The notes below the pieces were generated by a model that saw only the letters and a program-made list of their open reading frames with translations, did no database searches and was not told where the DNA came from. Positions 1-9,316 of a DNA stretch of 64,000 nucleotides are shown piece after piece (positions within the stretch are counted from its first letter, which is position 1; each line of letters starts with the position of its first letter). A program made the translations under genes and the position numbers. This stretch comes from Rhizobium sp. G21 (lineage in GTDB: Bacteria > Pseudomonadota > Alphaproteobacteria > Rhizobiales > Rhizobiaceae): assembly GCF_014158035.1 (NCBI RefSeq), contig NZ_JACFXW010000003.1, positions 1 to 64,000 of the forward strand, in the 5' to 3' direction.

Positions 1-1
1 C

Positions 2-259
2 CGCCTCAAGGATCTCAACTCGGTCGGCGACATCATGGGGCGCTTCGTCGACGCCAAGGGCCGCATCGTCGACCGCCAACTCGACGACCGCACGATCGGC
101 TTGCGGCTGAACGCGCTGGCGCGCAAGGAGCGGGTCATCGCGGTCGCCGCCGGCGAAGACAAGCATTTTATCGCCGCCGCCTGTCTCAAGGCGCGCTACA
201 TGACCGACCTCGTGACCGACGAGGGCACGGCGCGGCGTATTCTGGAGGAGGCGGCATGA
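2..259 (+). CDS. SorC/DeoR-family sugar-responsive regulator, C-terminal fragment
   Basis: Only the last 85 codons are in the window; the 5' end lies outside. Visible are the motif GDIMGRFVDAKGR, a later VIAVAAGEDK and a final LVTDEGTARRIL. These are typical of the C-terminal sugar-phosphate-binding domain of SorC-type regulators, which resembles glucosamine-6-phosphate deaminase. The DNA-binding part cannot be seen. The stop overlaps the start of the ABC ATPase by four bases (ATGA), so regulator and transporter are translationally coupled. The natural inference is that it senses the phosphorylated form of the imported sugar or polyol. Confidence 0.8.
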   Translation, partial: RLKDLNSVGDIMGRFVDAKGRIVDRQLDDRTIGLRLNALARKERVIAVAAGEDKHFIAAACLKARYMTDLVTDEGTARRILEEAA

Positions 260-1748
260 CCGACCATGTTCTGGAGATTTCGGGGCTTTCCAAACGCTTC
301 CCGCCCAATGTGATCGCCCTCGAACAAGCCGATCTCAATGTGCGCAAGGGCGAAGTCCATTGCCTGCTCGGCGCAAATGGCGCGGGCAAGTCGACCTTTC
401 TGAAGCTGATCGCCGGGGCGCTCGCGCCGACCGGCGGCGATATCCGCATCGACGGCCGCCCGGTGAATTTCCGCAAGCCGTCGGAAGCGGCGGCGGCCGG
501 GATTTCCATGATCTATCAGGAACTCGATCTGGTGCCACAGCTGACGGTCGCCGAAAACCTGTTCCTCGGCCACCCTCCGGCCCGTTTCGGTTTCCTTCAG
601 AAGCGCAGTCGTCGGGCGCGCGCGGCTGAAGCGCTGGCGCGCGTCGGCGCGGGCTTTTCGCCCGACGACCGCGTCGGCAGCCTGTCGGTGGCCAACCAGC
701 AGCTGACCGCGATCGCCCGCTCGCTGACGCGCGAGGCCAAGGTCATCATCATGGATGAACCCTCGGCGGCGCTCAACGAGACCGAGCTCGAAGCCGTCTT
801 CCGGATCATCCGCGAACTGACCGCCCAGGGCGTCGCCATCCTCTATGTCAGCCATCGCCTGGGCGAATTGCGCGAGATCGGCGACCGAGTCACCGTGCTG
901 CGCGGCGGGCGCACGATCGAAACCTTCGGCGTGCGCGACACGCCCGATACGGCGCTGGTCGAGGCCATTCTCGGCAACAACAGGACGCTGGTGGAGCGCC
1001 GGGACCGTCCGCCCGTCACCGGAGAGGTCGTGCTCGATATCGACAGACTGACGGGGCCGCACGGGCTCGACATACGCGATTTCCAGCTGCGGCGCGGCGA
1101 GATCGCCGGTCTGACCGGCCTCAACGGCTCGGGCCGCACATCCTTCCTGAAAGCGCTGTTCGGGGCAGATCCCTGCGCGGCGTCGATGCGGCTCTACGGC
1201 AAACCGTTCTCGCCGAGATCGCCGCGCGATGCGATCGCCGCCGGGCTCGGCCTCGTGCCGGAAAGCCGCAAGACCGAAGGGCTCATCCTCGACGCGCCGA
1301 TCTATCGCAACGCGACGCTTCCGGCCATGCAGGGACGCTTCCTCGCCCGACATGGGGAGCTGAAGGCGCGCACCGTGCCGGTGCTCAAGCAGCTGTCGAC
1401 CAAATACGGCGCGCCGGAGCAGAAGGTCATTCAGCTCTCGGGCGGAAATCAGCAAAAGTCGTGCTGGCGAAATGGATCATAAAGGGCGCGCGGCTCTTGC
1501 TGCTCGACGAGCCCTCGCGCGGGCTCGACATCGGGGCCAAGGCCGATCTCTACCGCCTGGTGGAGCAACTCGCGGCGGACGGCGCGGCAGTCATCGTCGC
1601 CTCATCCGAACTCGAAGAACTCTACGCCGCCTGCGACACGATCTGGGTCTTCCACGAGGGGCGCAACATCGCCCGCTTCGATCCGTCGAAGACGGACCAA
1701 GATGAGATCCTAAAGCAGCAGATCCTCGGGACACAACATCATGACTGA
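256..1748 (+). CDS. Sugar ABC transporter ATP-binding protein, RbsA/MglA type (frameshifted)
   Basis: This is a two-domain ATPase of about 497 residues energising uptake of a monosaccharide or polyol. The N-terminal half has Walker A GANGAGKST, a signature SVANQQL and Walker B VIIMDEPSAAL. The second half has a degenerate Walker A (GLNGSGRTS), signature LSGGNQQK and Walker B LLLLDEPSRGLD, the asymmetry usual for this family. The frame breaks near 1458, inside the second signature: adding one G after CAGCAAAAG restores LSGGNQQKVVLAKW and runs into the downstream frame to 1748. The gene is probably intact in the organism. It overlaps its neighbours on both sides, as in a tight operon. Confidence 0.85.
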
Positions 1749-2738
1749 CACAGCGACGGGAACACCGCCCATGCAGATTTCAGCACGCCGCGCGATCGAT
1801 CTGGCGATCGAATATAATTTCATCCTCATCTTTCTCGTGGTCGTCGCCATTGCCGCGCTGTTGTCGCCGAGCTTCCTGACGGTGACCAACATCGCCAATC
1901 TCTTCCAGCAGGCCGCCGTCGTCGGCGTGGTCGCGATCGGCATGACCTTCGTCATCCTGACCGGAAATATCGACCTGTCGGTGGGATCGGTCACGGCGCT
2001 GTCAGGCATGCTGGCGGCGGTGATGATGGCGGCGGGCATGCCCGTCGCGCCCGCGATCCTGATCACCATCCTGGCGGGCGCCGCCGCCGGCGCAACGATC
2101 GGCCTGATCACGGCTCTCGCCGAGGTGCCGAGCTTCATCGTATCGCTGGCGGGACTGGTGTCGTTTCGCGGCGTCACCTATCTTCTGACCGACGGCGTGC
2201 CGGTGTCGGGCCTGCCGCCGAGCTTCGGGGCGATCGCCTCGACCATGGTGCCGGTGTTTCCCGGCGTCGCCGTCAGCTCTATGGGTCTGATCTTCGTCGC
2301 GCTCTGCATTCTGGCCGGCGCCCTGCTGAGGCTCACCGTCTTCGGGGAATCGGTTTACGCGACCGGCGGCAATGCGGAGGCCGCCCGCCTGTCGGGCCTG
2401 CCGACCACCCGCATCCTCGTGCTCGTCTTCACCGTTTCCGGCATCATGAGCGCGCTGGCCGGCATTCTCCTGACCTCGCGCCTGCGCATCGGTCAGCCGA
2501 CGGCGGCGCAGGGACTGGAGCTCGACGCCATCGCGGCGGTGGTGCTCGGCGGAACGTCCCTGTTCGGGGGCGCGGCGGGGTGCTGGGCACCTTCTTCGCT
2601 GTGATGCTGTTGCAGGTGCTGCGCAACATCTTCAATTTGCTCGGCCTCGGCTCGTTCTACCAAATGACGGTGACGGGATTCATCATCGTCGCCGCCATTC
2701 TGCTCAACCGGTTCATCGATATTCGGCGCGGCCGCTGA
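1741..2738 (+). CDS. Sugar ABC transporter permease, RbsC type (frameshifted)
   Basis: A polytopic inner-membrane permease of about 332 residues, rich in hydrophobic segments. It carries the family hallmarks GNIDLSVGS near residue 78 and DAIAAVVLGGTSLFGG near the C-terminus. It starts inside the end of the ATPase gene (8-base overlap), so the two should be made together. The frame breaks in a run of four Gs at 2577-2580. One more G restores VLGTFFAVMLLQVLRN and carries the protein to the stop at 2736-2738. The solute-binding protein of this importer is not in the window. The exact sugar cannot be told. Confidence 0.85.
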
Positions 2739-2758
2739 GAGCGAAATTTGCGGGAAAA

Positions 2759-2782
2759 GGCGGCGCATGAGATGGCGCCGCC
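2759..2782 (+). terminator. Candidate terminator of the sugar ABC operon
   Basis: Perfect 8-bp inverted repeat GGCGGCGC / GCGCCGCC with an 8-base loop, 20 bases after the permease stop and followed by ATCATTGT. The stem is strong but the T tract is poor, so termination is inferred from position and symmetry. Confidence 0.5.
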
Positions 2783-2900
2783 ATCATTGTCCCTCAAGTG
2801 CTGCTCGGCGTGGGTTTTGCCGTGCCGCCGACGCCCACGATCCGCTGCAGCCCGGACCGCGCCTCCCTATTTTTGGCCGCTGCGCAGCAAGATCGGCCGT

Positions 2901-3791
2901 TCAATTCAGTAATCTGTTGTCTCTCAGGATCGGCACGGCCATGTCGATGAAGGCCCGGACCTTGGCGGGGGCGCTTCGGCCTTCGGGATACAGAAGATGG
3001 ATGGGTAGCGGCGGCTCCTCGAAATCGCCGAGCACGATCTGCAACTCGCCTGCGACCAGAGCCGGGCCGATCTGGTAGTGCAGCACACGGGTGAGGCCCC
3101 AACCTCGACGCGCCGCAGTGATCGCCGCCTCGTTCGTATTGCACTGGAGCGTGGGCGTGGTCGTCACCTTGTGGTCGTCGGCGAAACGCCATTCCGGCGA
3201 CGCCCAGGCGCTGGTCGCAGCGGCGATGCGGTGATCCCGCAGGTCTGCGGGCGTCGCGGGAACGCCATGCCGTTCGAAATAGTCGGGAGCGCCGCAGATC
3301 ACATGCCGGACCGCTCCCACTTTGACGGCGGTAAAGCCGGAATCCGGCAGATGGCCGATACGCACGGCCACATCCATCCCGTCTTCGATCATGTTGATCG
3401 GGCGATCGACGAAGAGCGTTCGGGCGCGCGCGTCGGAATAGGCGTCGAGATAACCGATCACGATCGGCAGCACATACATTTGGCCGAACAGCGCGGGCGC
3501 GGTTACTGACAGCGTGCCGGTCGGCGTGGCATAGGCGCCGCCGGCGGTCGCCTCCGCCTCGGCGATGTCGGCGAGGATCCTCCGACAGTCGCCGAGGTAG
3601 CGACTTCCCGCCTCGGTCATCTTGACCGAGCGGGTTGTGCGCACGAACAGGCGGGCGCCGATCAGGTCCTCCAGGGACGCGATCGTTCGGGTCACCACAG
3701 GCGCGCTCATATTCATGTGTCGCGCCGCCTCGGCGAAACTCTCGGTCTCCGCCACCTTGACGAAGATCCGCATCGCCTGCCATCGATCCAT
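2901..3791 (-). CDS. LysR-family transcriptional regulator
   Basis: 296 residues. The N-terminal winged HTH reads FVKVAETESFAEAARHMNMS followed by VVTRTIASLEDLIGARLF, and a substrate-binding domain begins around residue 90. I chose the ATG at 3791 because it gives the canonical start MDRWQAMRIF; the open frame continues upstream without a convincing start. The substrate domain looks complete to the end. It lies convergent to the sugar operon, followed upstream by a run of minus-strand detoxification genes. Proteins of this subgroup often control nearby oxidoreductases, which is the inferred role here. Confidence 0.85.
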   Translation of the reverse strand: MDRWQAMRIFVKVAETESFAEAARHMNMSAPVVTRTIASLEDLIGARLFVRTTRSVKMTEAGSRYLGDCRRILADIAEAEATAGGAYATPTGTLSVTAPALFGQMYVLPIVIGYLDAYSDARARTLFVDRPINMIEDGMDVAVRIGHLPDSGFTAVKVGAVRHVICGAPDYFERHGVPATPADLRDHRIAAATSAWASPEWRFADDHKVTTTPTLQCNTNEAAITAARRGWGLTRVLHYQIGPALVAGELQIVLGDFEEPPLPIHLLYPEGRSAPAKVRAFIDMAVPILRDNRLLN

Positions 3792-3888
3792 GATCCGTTT
3801 CCTTTGAAACCCCGCAAGGCACATTTGCACCGATCGACCCTTCGCGCCAGCCGTAAAGCGACGCTGCCGGGCGGCGCTTCGGGCCGTC

Positions 3889-4193
3889 TCAGGAGCGGTC
3901 GCCCGATGAACCCGCTGCATAATCTTCGATGGCCCGGCAGTCTTGTTCATCGAGGCCGGCGCGTCGGGCGCGGCCCCGGCTTTCGGCGCCCGGGGAAATC
4001 GCCAGCCCGATCGCCCGCGAGAGGCGGAAGTCGAAGCTCGACCCGTTGTGGAGCGCATCGAGCTCCGCTCCGGTCAGGCCGAGCAGGCGGGCGGCCTGCT
4101 CTCCGCGACGCAGGCGCTCGCCGTCGCCACCTGCGGCGGCGAGAGCGATATCGATGGAGAGCTTTGTCCGATCATCAAGCCTGAATTGGCCAT
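3889..4193 (-). CDS. Small protein of unknown function, frame-broken near the start
   Basis: Not recognised. From about 4175 down to the stop at 3889 there is a clean coding-like frame rich in charged helices (DDRTKLSIDIALAAAGG, then RRGEQAARLLGLTGAEL and RRAGLDEQDCRAIEDYA). It has no start codon of its own. An ATG at 4193 is out of frame by one, and one extra base near the TT at 4177 would give a protein of about 101 residues beginning MANSG. The same single-base loss is seen in many neighbours. It follows the DUF1348 gene closely on the same strand. The helical pattern faintly recalls carboxymuconolactone decarboxylase-like proteins but lacks their cysteines. Confidence 0.45.
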
Positions 4194-4209
4194 GGTGGAA
4201 TCTCGCGCC

Positions 4210-4674
4210 TTAGAAGCCGAAATGGCTGAGGCCCGGATGGTCGTCGGGGCGCCGCCCGAGCGGCCAGAGGAACTTACGGTCGGCCCCGGCGATCGGTTGC
4301 TCGTTGATGCTGGCGTGGCGCGCGCGCATCAGCCCATCCTCGGCGAATTCCCAGTTTTCGTTGCCGTAGGCGCGGAACCAGTGGCCGCTGTCGTCGCGAT
4401 ATTCGTAAGCGTAGCGCACGGCGATGCGGTTGTCCTGAAACGCCCACAGTTCCTTGATCAGGCGATAGTCCAGCTCTTTGTTCCACTTGCGCGTCAGGAA
4501 GGCCTGCGCTTCGGCGCGGCCGACGAGAAACTCGGCGCGATTGCGCCAGCGCGTGTCGAGCGTATAGGCGAGCGCGACCTTGGCCGCGTCGCGGCTGTTC
4601 CAGCCATCCTCGGCGAGGCGCACCTTTTCGATGGCGGATTGTTCGTTGAAGGGAGGAAGAGGGGGACGGGACAT
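4210..4674 (-). CDS. DUF1348 / NTF2-like protein
   Basis: 154 residues with the compact NTF2-like fold pattern of DUF1348: KVRLAEDGWNSRDAAKVA near the start, then FLTRKWNKELDYRLIKELW and IAVRYAYEYRDDSGHWFRAY. No biochemical role is established for the family. An ATG at 4683 is also in frame, but AAAGG directly abuts it, whereas the same AAAGG sits 9 bases before the ATG at 4674, and family members begin MSRPPLPPF. It lies just downstream of the AhpD-like gene on the same strand and is probably co-transcribed with it. Confidence 0.8.
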   Translation of the reverse strand: MSRPPLPPFNEQSAIEKVRLAEDGWNSRDAAKVALAYTLDTRWRNRAEFLVGRAEAQAFLTRKWNKELDYRLIKELWAFQDNRIAVRYAYEYRDDSGHWFRAYGNENWEFAEDGLMRARHASINEQPIAGADRKFLWPLGRRPDDHPGLSHFGF

Positions 4675-4739
4675 CAATGTCATCCTTTGAAGGGCGAAAA
4701 AGGGAAGAGTGGCTGCGGGGGCGTAGCCACTCGTTGTGC

Positions 4740-5289
4740 TCAGGCGGCGAGAGCGGCGATCCGGGGAAATCGATCTCCGTGCCCAGCGCTTCGTTGACGT
4801 AGTTGGTGAAAGTGTTCAGCGCGACATGGGCGATGATCTCAAGGATTTCTCCGGGTCGCTATAGCCGGCGGCGCGCACCGTTTCGATTGCGCTTGCAGGA
4901 ACCGCTCCGCGCGAAAGCGTCAGCGAGCGGGCGAATTCAACGGCCGCCGCAGCCTTTGCGTCAAGCGATGTGCCGCGGCGATTGGCGAGGATTTCGCCGT
5001 CGTCCAGCTTGGCGAATTTCGCGCCAGTATAGGTATGGGCCGAGAGGCAGTAATCGCAGCCGTTTGCTTCGGCCACGGCCAGCGCGATCCGTTCGCGGGT
5101 CGCGGGCGGAAGCTTGCCCTTGCCGAGCGCTCCCTGCAGCGCAGTTAGACCATTGAGAGCGGCCGGGCTGTTCGACACCAGGCGAAAGATGTTGGGAAGC
5201 GAGCCGATCTGCTTCTGAATGGCTTCCAACACAGGGCGAGAGGCTTCAGGCGCGTCCTCGATACGGACAGGGGTTGGGATGCGTGACAT
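4740..5289 (-). CDS. AhpD-like / carboxymuconolactone decarboxylase-family protein (two frameshifts)
   Basis: Expected length is about 183 residues. The redox motif CDYCLSAHTYTGAK (CxxCxxxH) is the peroxidase-type active site of AhpD-like alkylhydroperoxidases, and the N-terminus PVLEAIQKQIGSLPNIFRL fits the uncharacterised-peroxidase subgroup. The frame breaks twice near the end. Adding one base near 4846 restores ILEIIAHVALNTFTNYVNEA. Adding one near 4763 restores a typical end, GTEIDFPRIAALAA, with a stop at 4740. Both sites are short homopolymers. The likely role is reduction of organic peroxides, fitting the surrounding detoxification genes. Confidence 0.8.
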
Positions 5290-5424
5290 GTTTTTCTCCT
5301 TGTTTTTCAGCGGCGGAAGCGTTTCCGCGACGCATTCAAGATGTGCTTTTCCCGCTGGACCGTGAATGGCTCAAATCCGGAAGTCACCGTTGCTCGGACC
5401 GCATCAATCACGATGTCGTCGCCG

Positions 5425-7488
5425 TCAGAGCGCCAGTTCGATGCGGTTGGCCGCCTCGCCGTCCATGGCCGCGGGCACGGCCGAGCAGAGCAGAACCTCG
5501 CCGGCGCCGATGCTGGCGGTCGGCGCAGTGGGATAGGTTACGGCGCCGGCCAGCAATGTCGTGCGGCAGGATCCGCAAGAGCCGGCGCGGCAGCTGAAGG
5601 CTGGGTCGAGACCGCGGGCCTCGGCAAGCTCCAGAAGGCTCCCGGAACCGGGCGTCCAGCGGGCCTCCTTGAGCGACGCGGTGAACAGAACCGGCACCGG
5701 CTGTGTCGAAGCAGCGGGCTGCATCGATGGTGCGGAGCCCGGATCGGCGCGCCGCGAGAGTGAAGAGGGACCGAAGGCCTCGGCGTGGATGCGATGATCG
5801 GCGACCGCATAGCTGCGGAGCCCGTCATAGAGCGCCTGCGTGAAAGACGGGGGCCGCAGAGGTAGAAGTCGTAATCGCCGAACGGCAGGGAGCGGGTGAG
5901 AAGCGGCATATCGATGCGACCCGCCGCATCGTAATCGGCGCCCTCTTCGGCGCCCTGCGTGTCGCTCAGCACCCGGACGAGCCGGATCGCCCCACGGCCT
6001 GCGTCCACGAGCTCGTCGATTTCGGCGTCGAATGCGCGATCGTCCCGAGATCGCGCAGCCTGAAAGAGAATGACCGGACGCATGCGCTGCCGACGCAGCC
6101 CCTCGTAGACGACATGGCGCAGCATGGCGAGCAAGGGGTAATGCCGATGCCGCCCGCCAGAAGCACGGCCGGCCGGGTGGCGTGCGCATCGATGGTGAAG
6201 GCGCCGGCCGGCGCCCGCGCGTCGATTACGTCGCCGACACGCACTGTATCGTGAAGATGAGTCGATGCTAGCCCGTCGCGTCGGACACTGATCCGGTAGA
6301 GGCCATCGGAGGGGGCGGCCGAAAGGGTGTAGGTTCTGAGGGTCGGCTTGTCCATCCCGGGAATGTTCAGGCGGATCGGCAGGTGCTGGCCGGCAAGATG
6401 CGGAACGAGGCCGGCGCCATCTGCGGGTTTGAGATAAAAGGAGCGGATCGCCGCAGTCTCATCCACGATCCTTGTGACTGCGAAGGTGCGCCAGTCGTTT
6501 GAACGCGCCGCCGCTTTCAGGCGTTTTGCCGCCTGATCCCAGTCGCCGGTCATCAGCGAGCTGGGCGACCAGCCGTCCGTCTCGAAAGTCCAGCGGAGCG
6601 CGAGCGCGTTGCGCCGTCGCAGGATCCGTCGCGGCGTGAATGTCCAGAGACGTTCGGCGCCTTGGAATGCCGCGATATCAGGGGAATCGAGAATAATCTC
6701 GGCGTCACCCGTCATCTGCAACAGGTCGCCGGTTGCGAAATCGACGAAGACGAGCCCGGCCTTGCCGTTGAGGAGGATATTGCCGAGCGTCGAAAAGAAC
6801 AGATTGCCGTCGAAATCCGGCACTGTCAGCACGCCGTCCTGTCCGATGCGCACGAAACCCGCCTTGCCGCCGCGATGCGAGACATCGACCTGTCGCCGCG
6901 CCTCCCGATCGGCATAGGATGCGACGAAGAAGGCGTCGGCGTCGCTGATCAGGGCTCGCGCCTCGGCGTCGAGGACTTCGAGGGTTTCCAATGCGCCGTC
7001 GGACCTCTGACCCGGAGCGCGCGAGAATGTGAAATCGCGCAGTTGGATGTAGCGCGGACAATTGCCGAAGCTCTGGTCGACTTCGACGCGTATACCGCCA
7101 TCCGCGCGCGTCACGACACCGTTCATGCGATTGCGCCGGCGGGTGTGAAGTTCGATTCCCAGGAGGCCGATCGACTTGCCCGGGGAGATCCCGACCGCCG
7201 CCGGGTCCCCGGGTCGGCGACTGCGCCGATATCCAGCATGGTTGCGGATGGCGAATTCATGAAGCCGGGTCCACCTTCCAGCAGCGTCGCCCATGCGTCG
7301 TCCGCGTCGTCGACGCTGCCGACCACGATGACGGGCAATTGGGCGTAAAACGCCCGGTGCTGATCCGGCATGAAATCGCGCACCACGCGCGCGCCGACCG
7401 ACGCCATGCGCTCCACGGCGCCCGCACGTTCCTGCAGGCGACGTTCGCCTTCATGCCATGTCTGCATTTCTTGGAGGTCTTCGCGCAT
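5425..7488 (-). CDS. PNPOx-like / FNR-type reductase / [2Fe-2S] ferredoxin fusion protein (three frameshifts)
   Basis: One long redox protein of about 688 residues once three single-base losses are repaired (near 7207, 6135 and 5849, all in G/C runs). Domains in order: an N-terminal pyridoxamine-5'-phosphate-oxidase-like flavin-binding region (HRAFYAQLPVIVVGSVDD to roughly residue 300), an FAD/NAD-binding ferredoxin-reductase module (RTYTLSAAPSDG, then GGIGITPLLAMLRH and FYLCGPPSF), and a C-terminal plant-type ferredoxin with cysteines C-x4-C-x2-C-x29-C (SCRAGSCGSC ... LLCSA). Start at 7488 is preceded by AGGAG. Electrons probably pass from NAD(P)H through flavin to the iron-sulphur centre; the final substrate is unknown. 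It lies between the GST and AhpD-like genes on the same strand. Confidence 0.8.
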
Positions 7489-7546
7489 GTCCGACTCCTG
7501 GGTTTCGACGGGGGCGGGAGCGCGCAAGCGCTCTCCGCCTGATGGC

Positions 7547-8161
7547 TCATGCTGCTGCAAGCCCCGCGCGGGTCTCGGCGAAGGGCACGAAGCCGGGCAG
7601 AGCCTCGACGCGGCGGAGGAAGCTGTTGACGGCTGGATAGGCGCCCAGATCGACATTTCCTTCGGGCGCGCGGGCGATATAGCTGTAGATGGCGACGTCG
7701 GCGATCGTCGGACCCTCGCCAGCGAGCCAGTCATGGTCGCCGAGACGGCTCTCGAGCCGGCCGAGAAGCGTATGCGCCCGGCCGATGACTTCCTCCGGAT
7801 TGAACTTCGCGCCGAAGACGGTGATCAGGCGAGCCGCGGCCGGACCATAGGCAATTTCGCCCGCGGCAACCGAAAGCCAACGCTGGACGGCGGCGGCGGC
7901 GGCCGGCTCTTCCGGCAACCAATCCGTTCGTCCGGCCTTTTTGGCGAGATAGACGAGGATGGCGTTGGAATCGGTGACGACGACGCCGTCATCATCGAGA
8001 ACCGGCACCTGACCGAACGAGTTGAGGCTCAGGAATTCGGGCTTCTTGTGGGCCCCGGACGCCAGATCCACCTCGATCAGGTCATGCGGCAGCTCCAGCA
8101 GGGACAGAAACAGACGCGCTCGATGCGCGTGCCCGGACAAGGGATGATGATAGAGTTTCAT
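7547..8161 (-). CDS. Glutathione S-transferase
   Basis: 204 residues, full length for a cytosolic GST. The N-terminal thioredoxin-like domain contains FGQVPVLDDDG and TDSNAILVYLA, with the cis-proline and the glutathione-contacting D-S pair. The C-terminal helical domain contains GPTIADVAIYSYI, the usual N-capping motif. The start MKLYHHPLSGHAHR is standard. It is the first gene of the minus-strand run leading into the redox fusion protein. An inverted repeat at 8256-8278 lies about 95 bases upstream and is a likely operator. Confidence 0.92.
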   Translation of the reverse strand: MKLYHHPLSGHAHRARLFLSLLELPHDLIEVDLASGAHKKPEFLSLNSFGQVPVLDDDGVVVTDSNAILVYLAKKAGRTDWLPEEPAAAAAVQRWLSVAAGEIAYGPAAARLITVFGAKFNPEEVIGRAHTLLGRLESRLGDHDWLAGEGPTIADVAIYSYIARAPEGNVDLGAYPAVNSFLRRVEALPGFVPFAETRAGLAAA

Positions 8162-8255
8162 GATGCGCTCCTGTGTGTCAGTCGGGTTGAGCCCCGATCC
8201 GCGATTGAGAATGATCAAAATCAGCGTTTCTGAGAACGCGCGACCTTCACAGTTC

Positions 8256-8278
8256 ACTGTTTCGGAAAATGAAACAGT
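8256..8278. promoter_or_regulatory. Operator-like palindrome upstream of the GST gene
   Basis: Perfect 8-bp inverted repeat ACTGTTTC / GAAACAGT with a 7-base spacer. A second, shorter repeat (GCGTT / AACGC) sits nearer the GST gene at about 8225-8240. Dyads of this size in front of redox genes are typical of LysR- or TetR-type sites. Two LysR genes flank the block and either could be the binder. Confidence 0.5.
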
Positions 8279-8808
8279 CCAGGCTTGCCGCGCATTTCCT
8301 TTCCGCGCTTTCATGAATGTGATCGAGCTGCGATCTCAAGCGGCGCTCGGCCATGAAGTGAATGCTGCTCAAGAAAGCCTCGGCTGCGTATGCGGCGACA
8401 GGTGGAGCGGACATGACGCGCGCGGTCGAGAAATTTATCCGCATCACCATCGGCCCTCCCTCCGATTGCGAGAGGCCGTGCCGCAGGCGTTTGCGGGCGA
8501 CCGCGGCGAGATTGCTGAGGGACCGCTGGAACGGAGCTGAGAGACGATGCTCGATCTTCGCGACAGGATTCGCCTCTGATCGTTGACGCCTGCTTGACGG
8601 AGAGATTGCCGAATGGCGGGTCAGCGCAGCTCCTGGACGCGCCAGCGAACGAATATTGATCCGGCTGATGACGTCGGCGAGCAGGCCGGCCGCCGGAGAG
8701 GACAAATCGATTTCCATCGTCTCATCATCCTCCGAACAGGGCGGCCGCTGGGTCGGATCGCGTCGATCGAGCCCAACCGGTCGCCCTGCCATGGATTGAT
8801 TGTGGTGA
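8279..8808. other. Unassigned 530-bp stretch, possible decayed regulator
   Basis: No intact gene is recognised here. On the minus strand an ATG at 8717 opens a frame beginning MEIDLSSPAAGLLADVISRI, which loosely resembles the start of a cupin-type AraC regulator, but the frame soon loses protein-like character and no HTH follows in any frame. It may be a remnant of a regulator once placed between the GST and SRPBCC-like genes, or non-coding spacer. Confidence 0.3.
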
Positions 8809-9284
8809 TCAGAGCCGGCCCTGTGCGAGCAGCTCGCGAGTCCGTTTCAAAGTGGACAGGAGGGCCGATCTGTAGCCCTTGTCACTGTCGAACTGCATCA
8901 TCTGTTCGGCCTGCTCCTCGGGACCATTCGGCTGCTTGTCGCGGAGGCCGAGATAGCAATAGAATTTCAGCTTCAGGGCTCCGTCTTCATCCTCGAACAG
9001 CTCGTTGATGATGGCGCCTTCGCGGGGGCCCGTTGCTTGGAAGAAGGTGACCTTGCTCTGCGGCTCGAGCGTGATGATCTCCTTATGGCGGAACCGGCGA
9101 TCGTGGCGTCGCGCACGAAGTGGGTCGCGGTCTCTTCCACGACGTCGCATCGGGTGCAGAGGCCGGGCGGGAGAAACAGGCGTGCATCGCGCGCCTTCAG
9201 CTCAAGGCCCTTCCAGACCTGATCCCGAGTGAGCTTCGTTTCGCCTTCCGGGTTTACCAAGACTGTCGCGGTCGAATAGATCAT
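8809..9284 (-). CDS. SRPBCC / DUF1857 (AtaL-like) protein (frameshifted)
   Basis: About 158 residues after repair. The N-terminal part (VWKGLELKARDARLFLPPG, then CDVVEETATHFVRDA) and the C-terminal part (EIITLEPQSKVTFFQATGPR, then ALKLKFYCYLGLRDK) together match the DUF1857 group of START-like ligand-binding proteins related to AtaL. The frame breaks near 9094: one extra G gives IAGFRHKEI and joins the halves. The function of these proteins in bacteria is not established; the fold suggests binding of a hydrophobic ligand. It lies immediately downstream of the NmrA-like gene and is likely in its operon. Confidence 0.75.
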
Positions 9285-9316
9285 GTTGTTTTTCCTTCTT
9301 TGAAATGTGCAGCGTC

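Noticed and set aside
3943..4797. Plus-strand open frame of 284 codons
   Set aside because: Antisense shadow of the DUF1348 gene and the repaired small gene; no ribosome site or family pattern.
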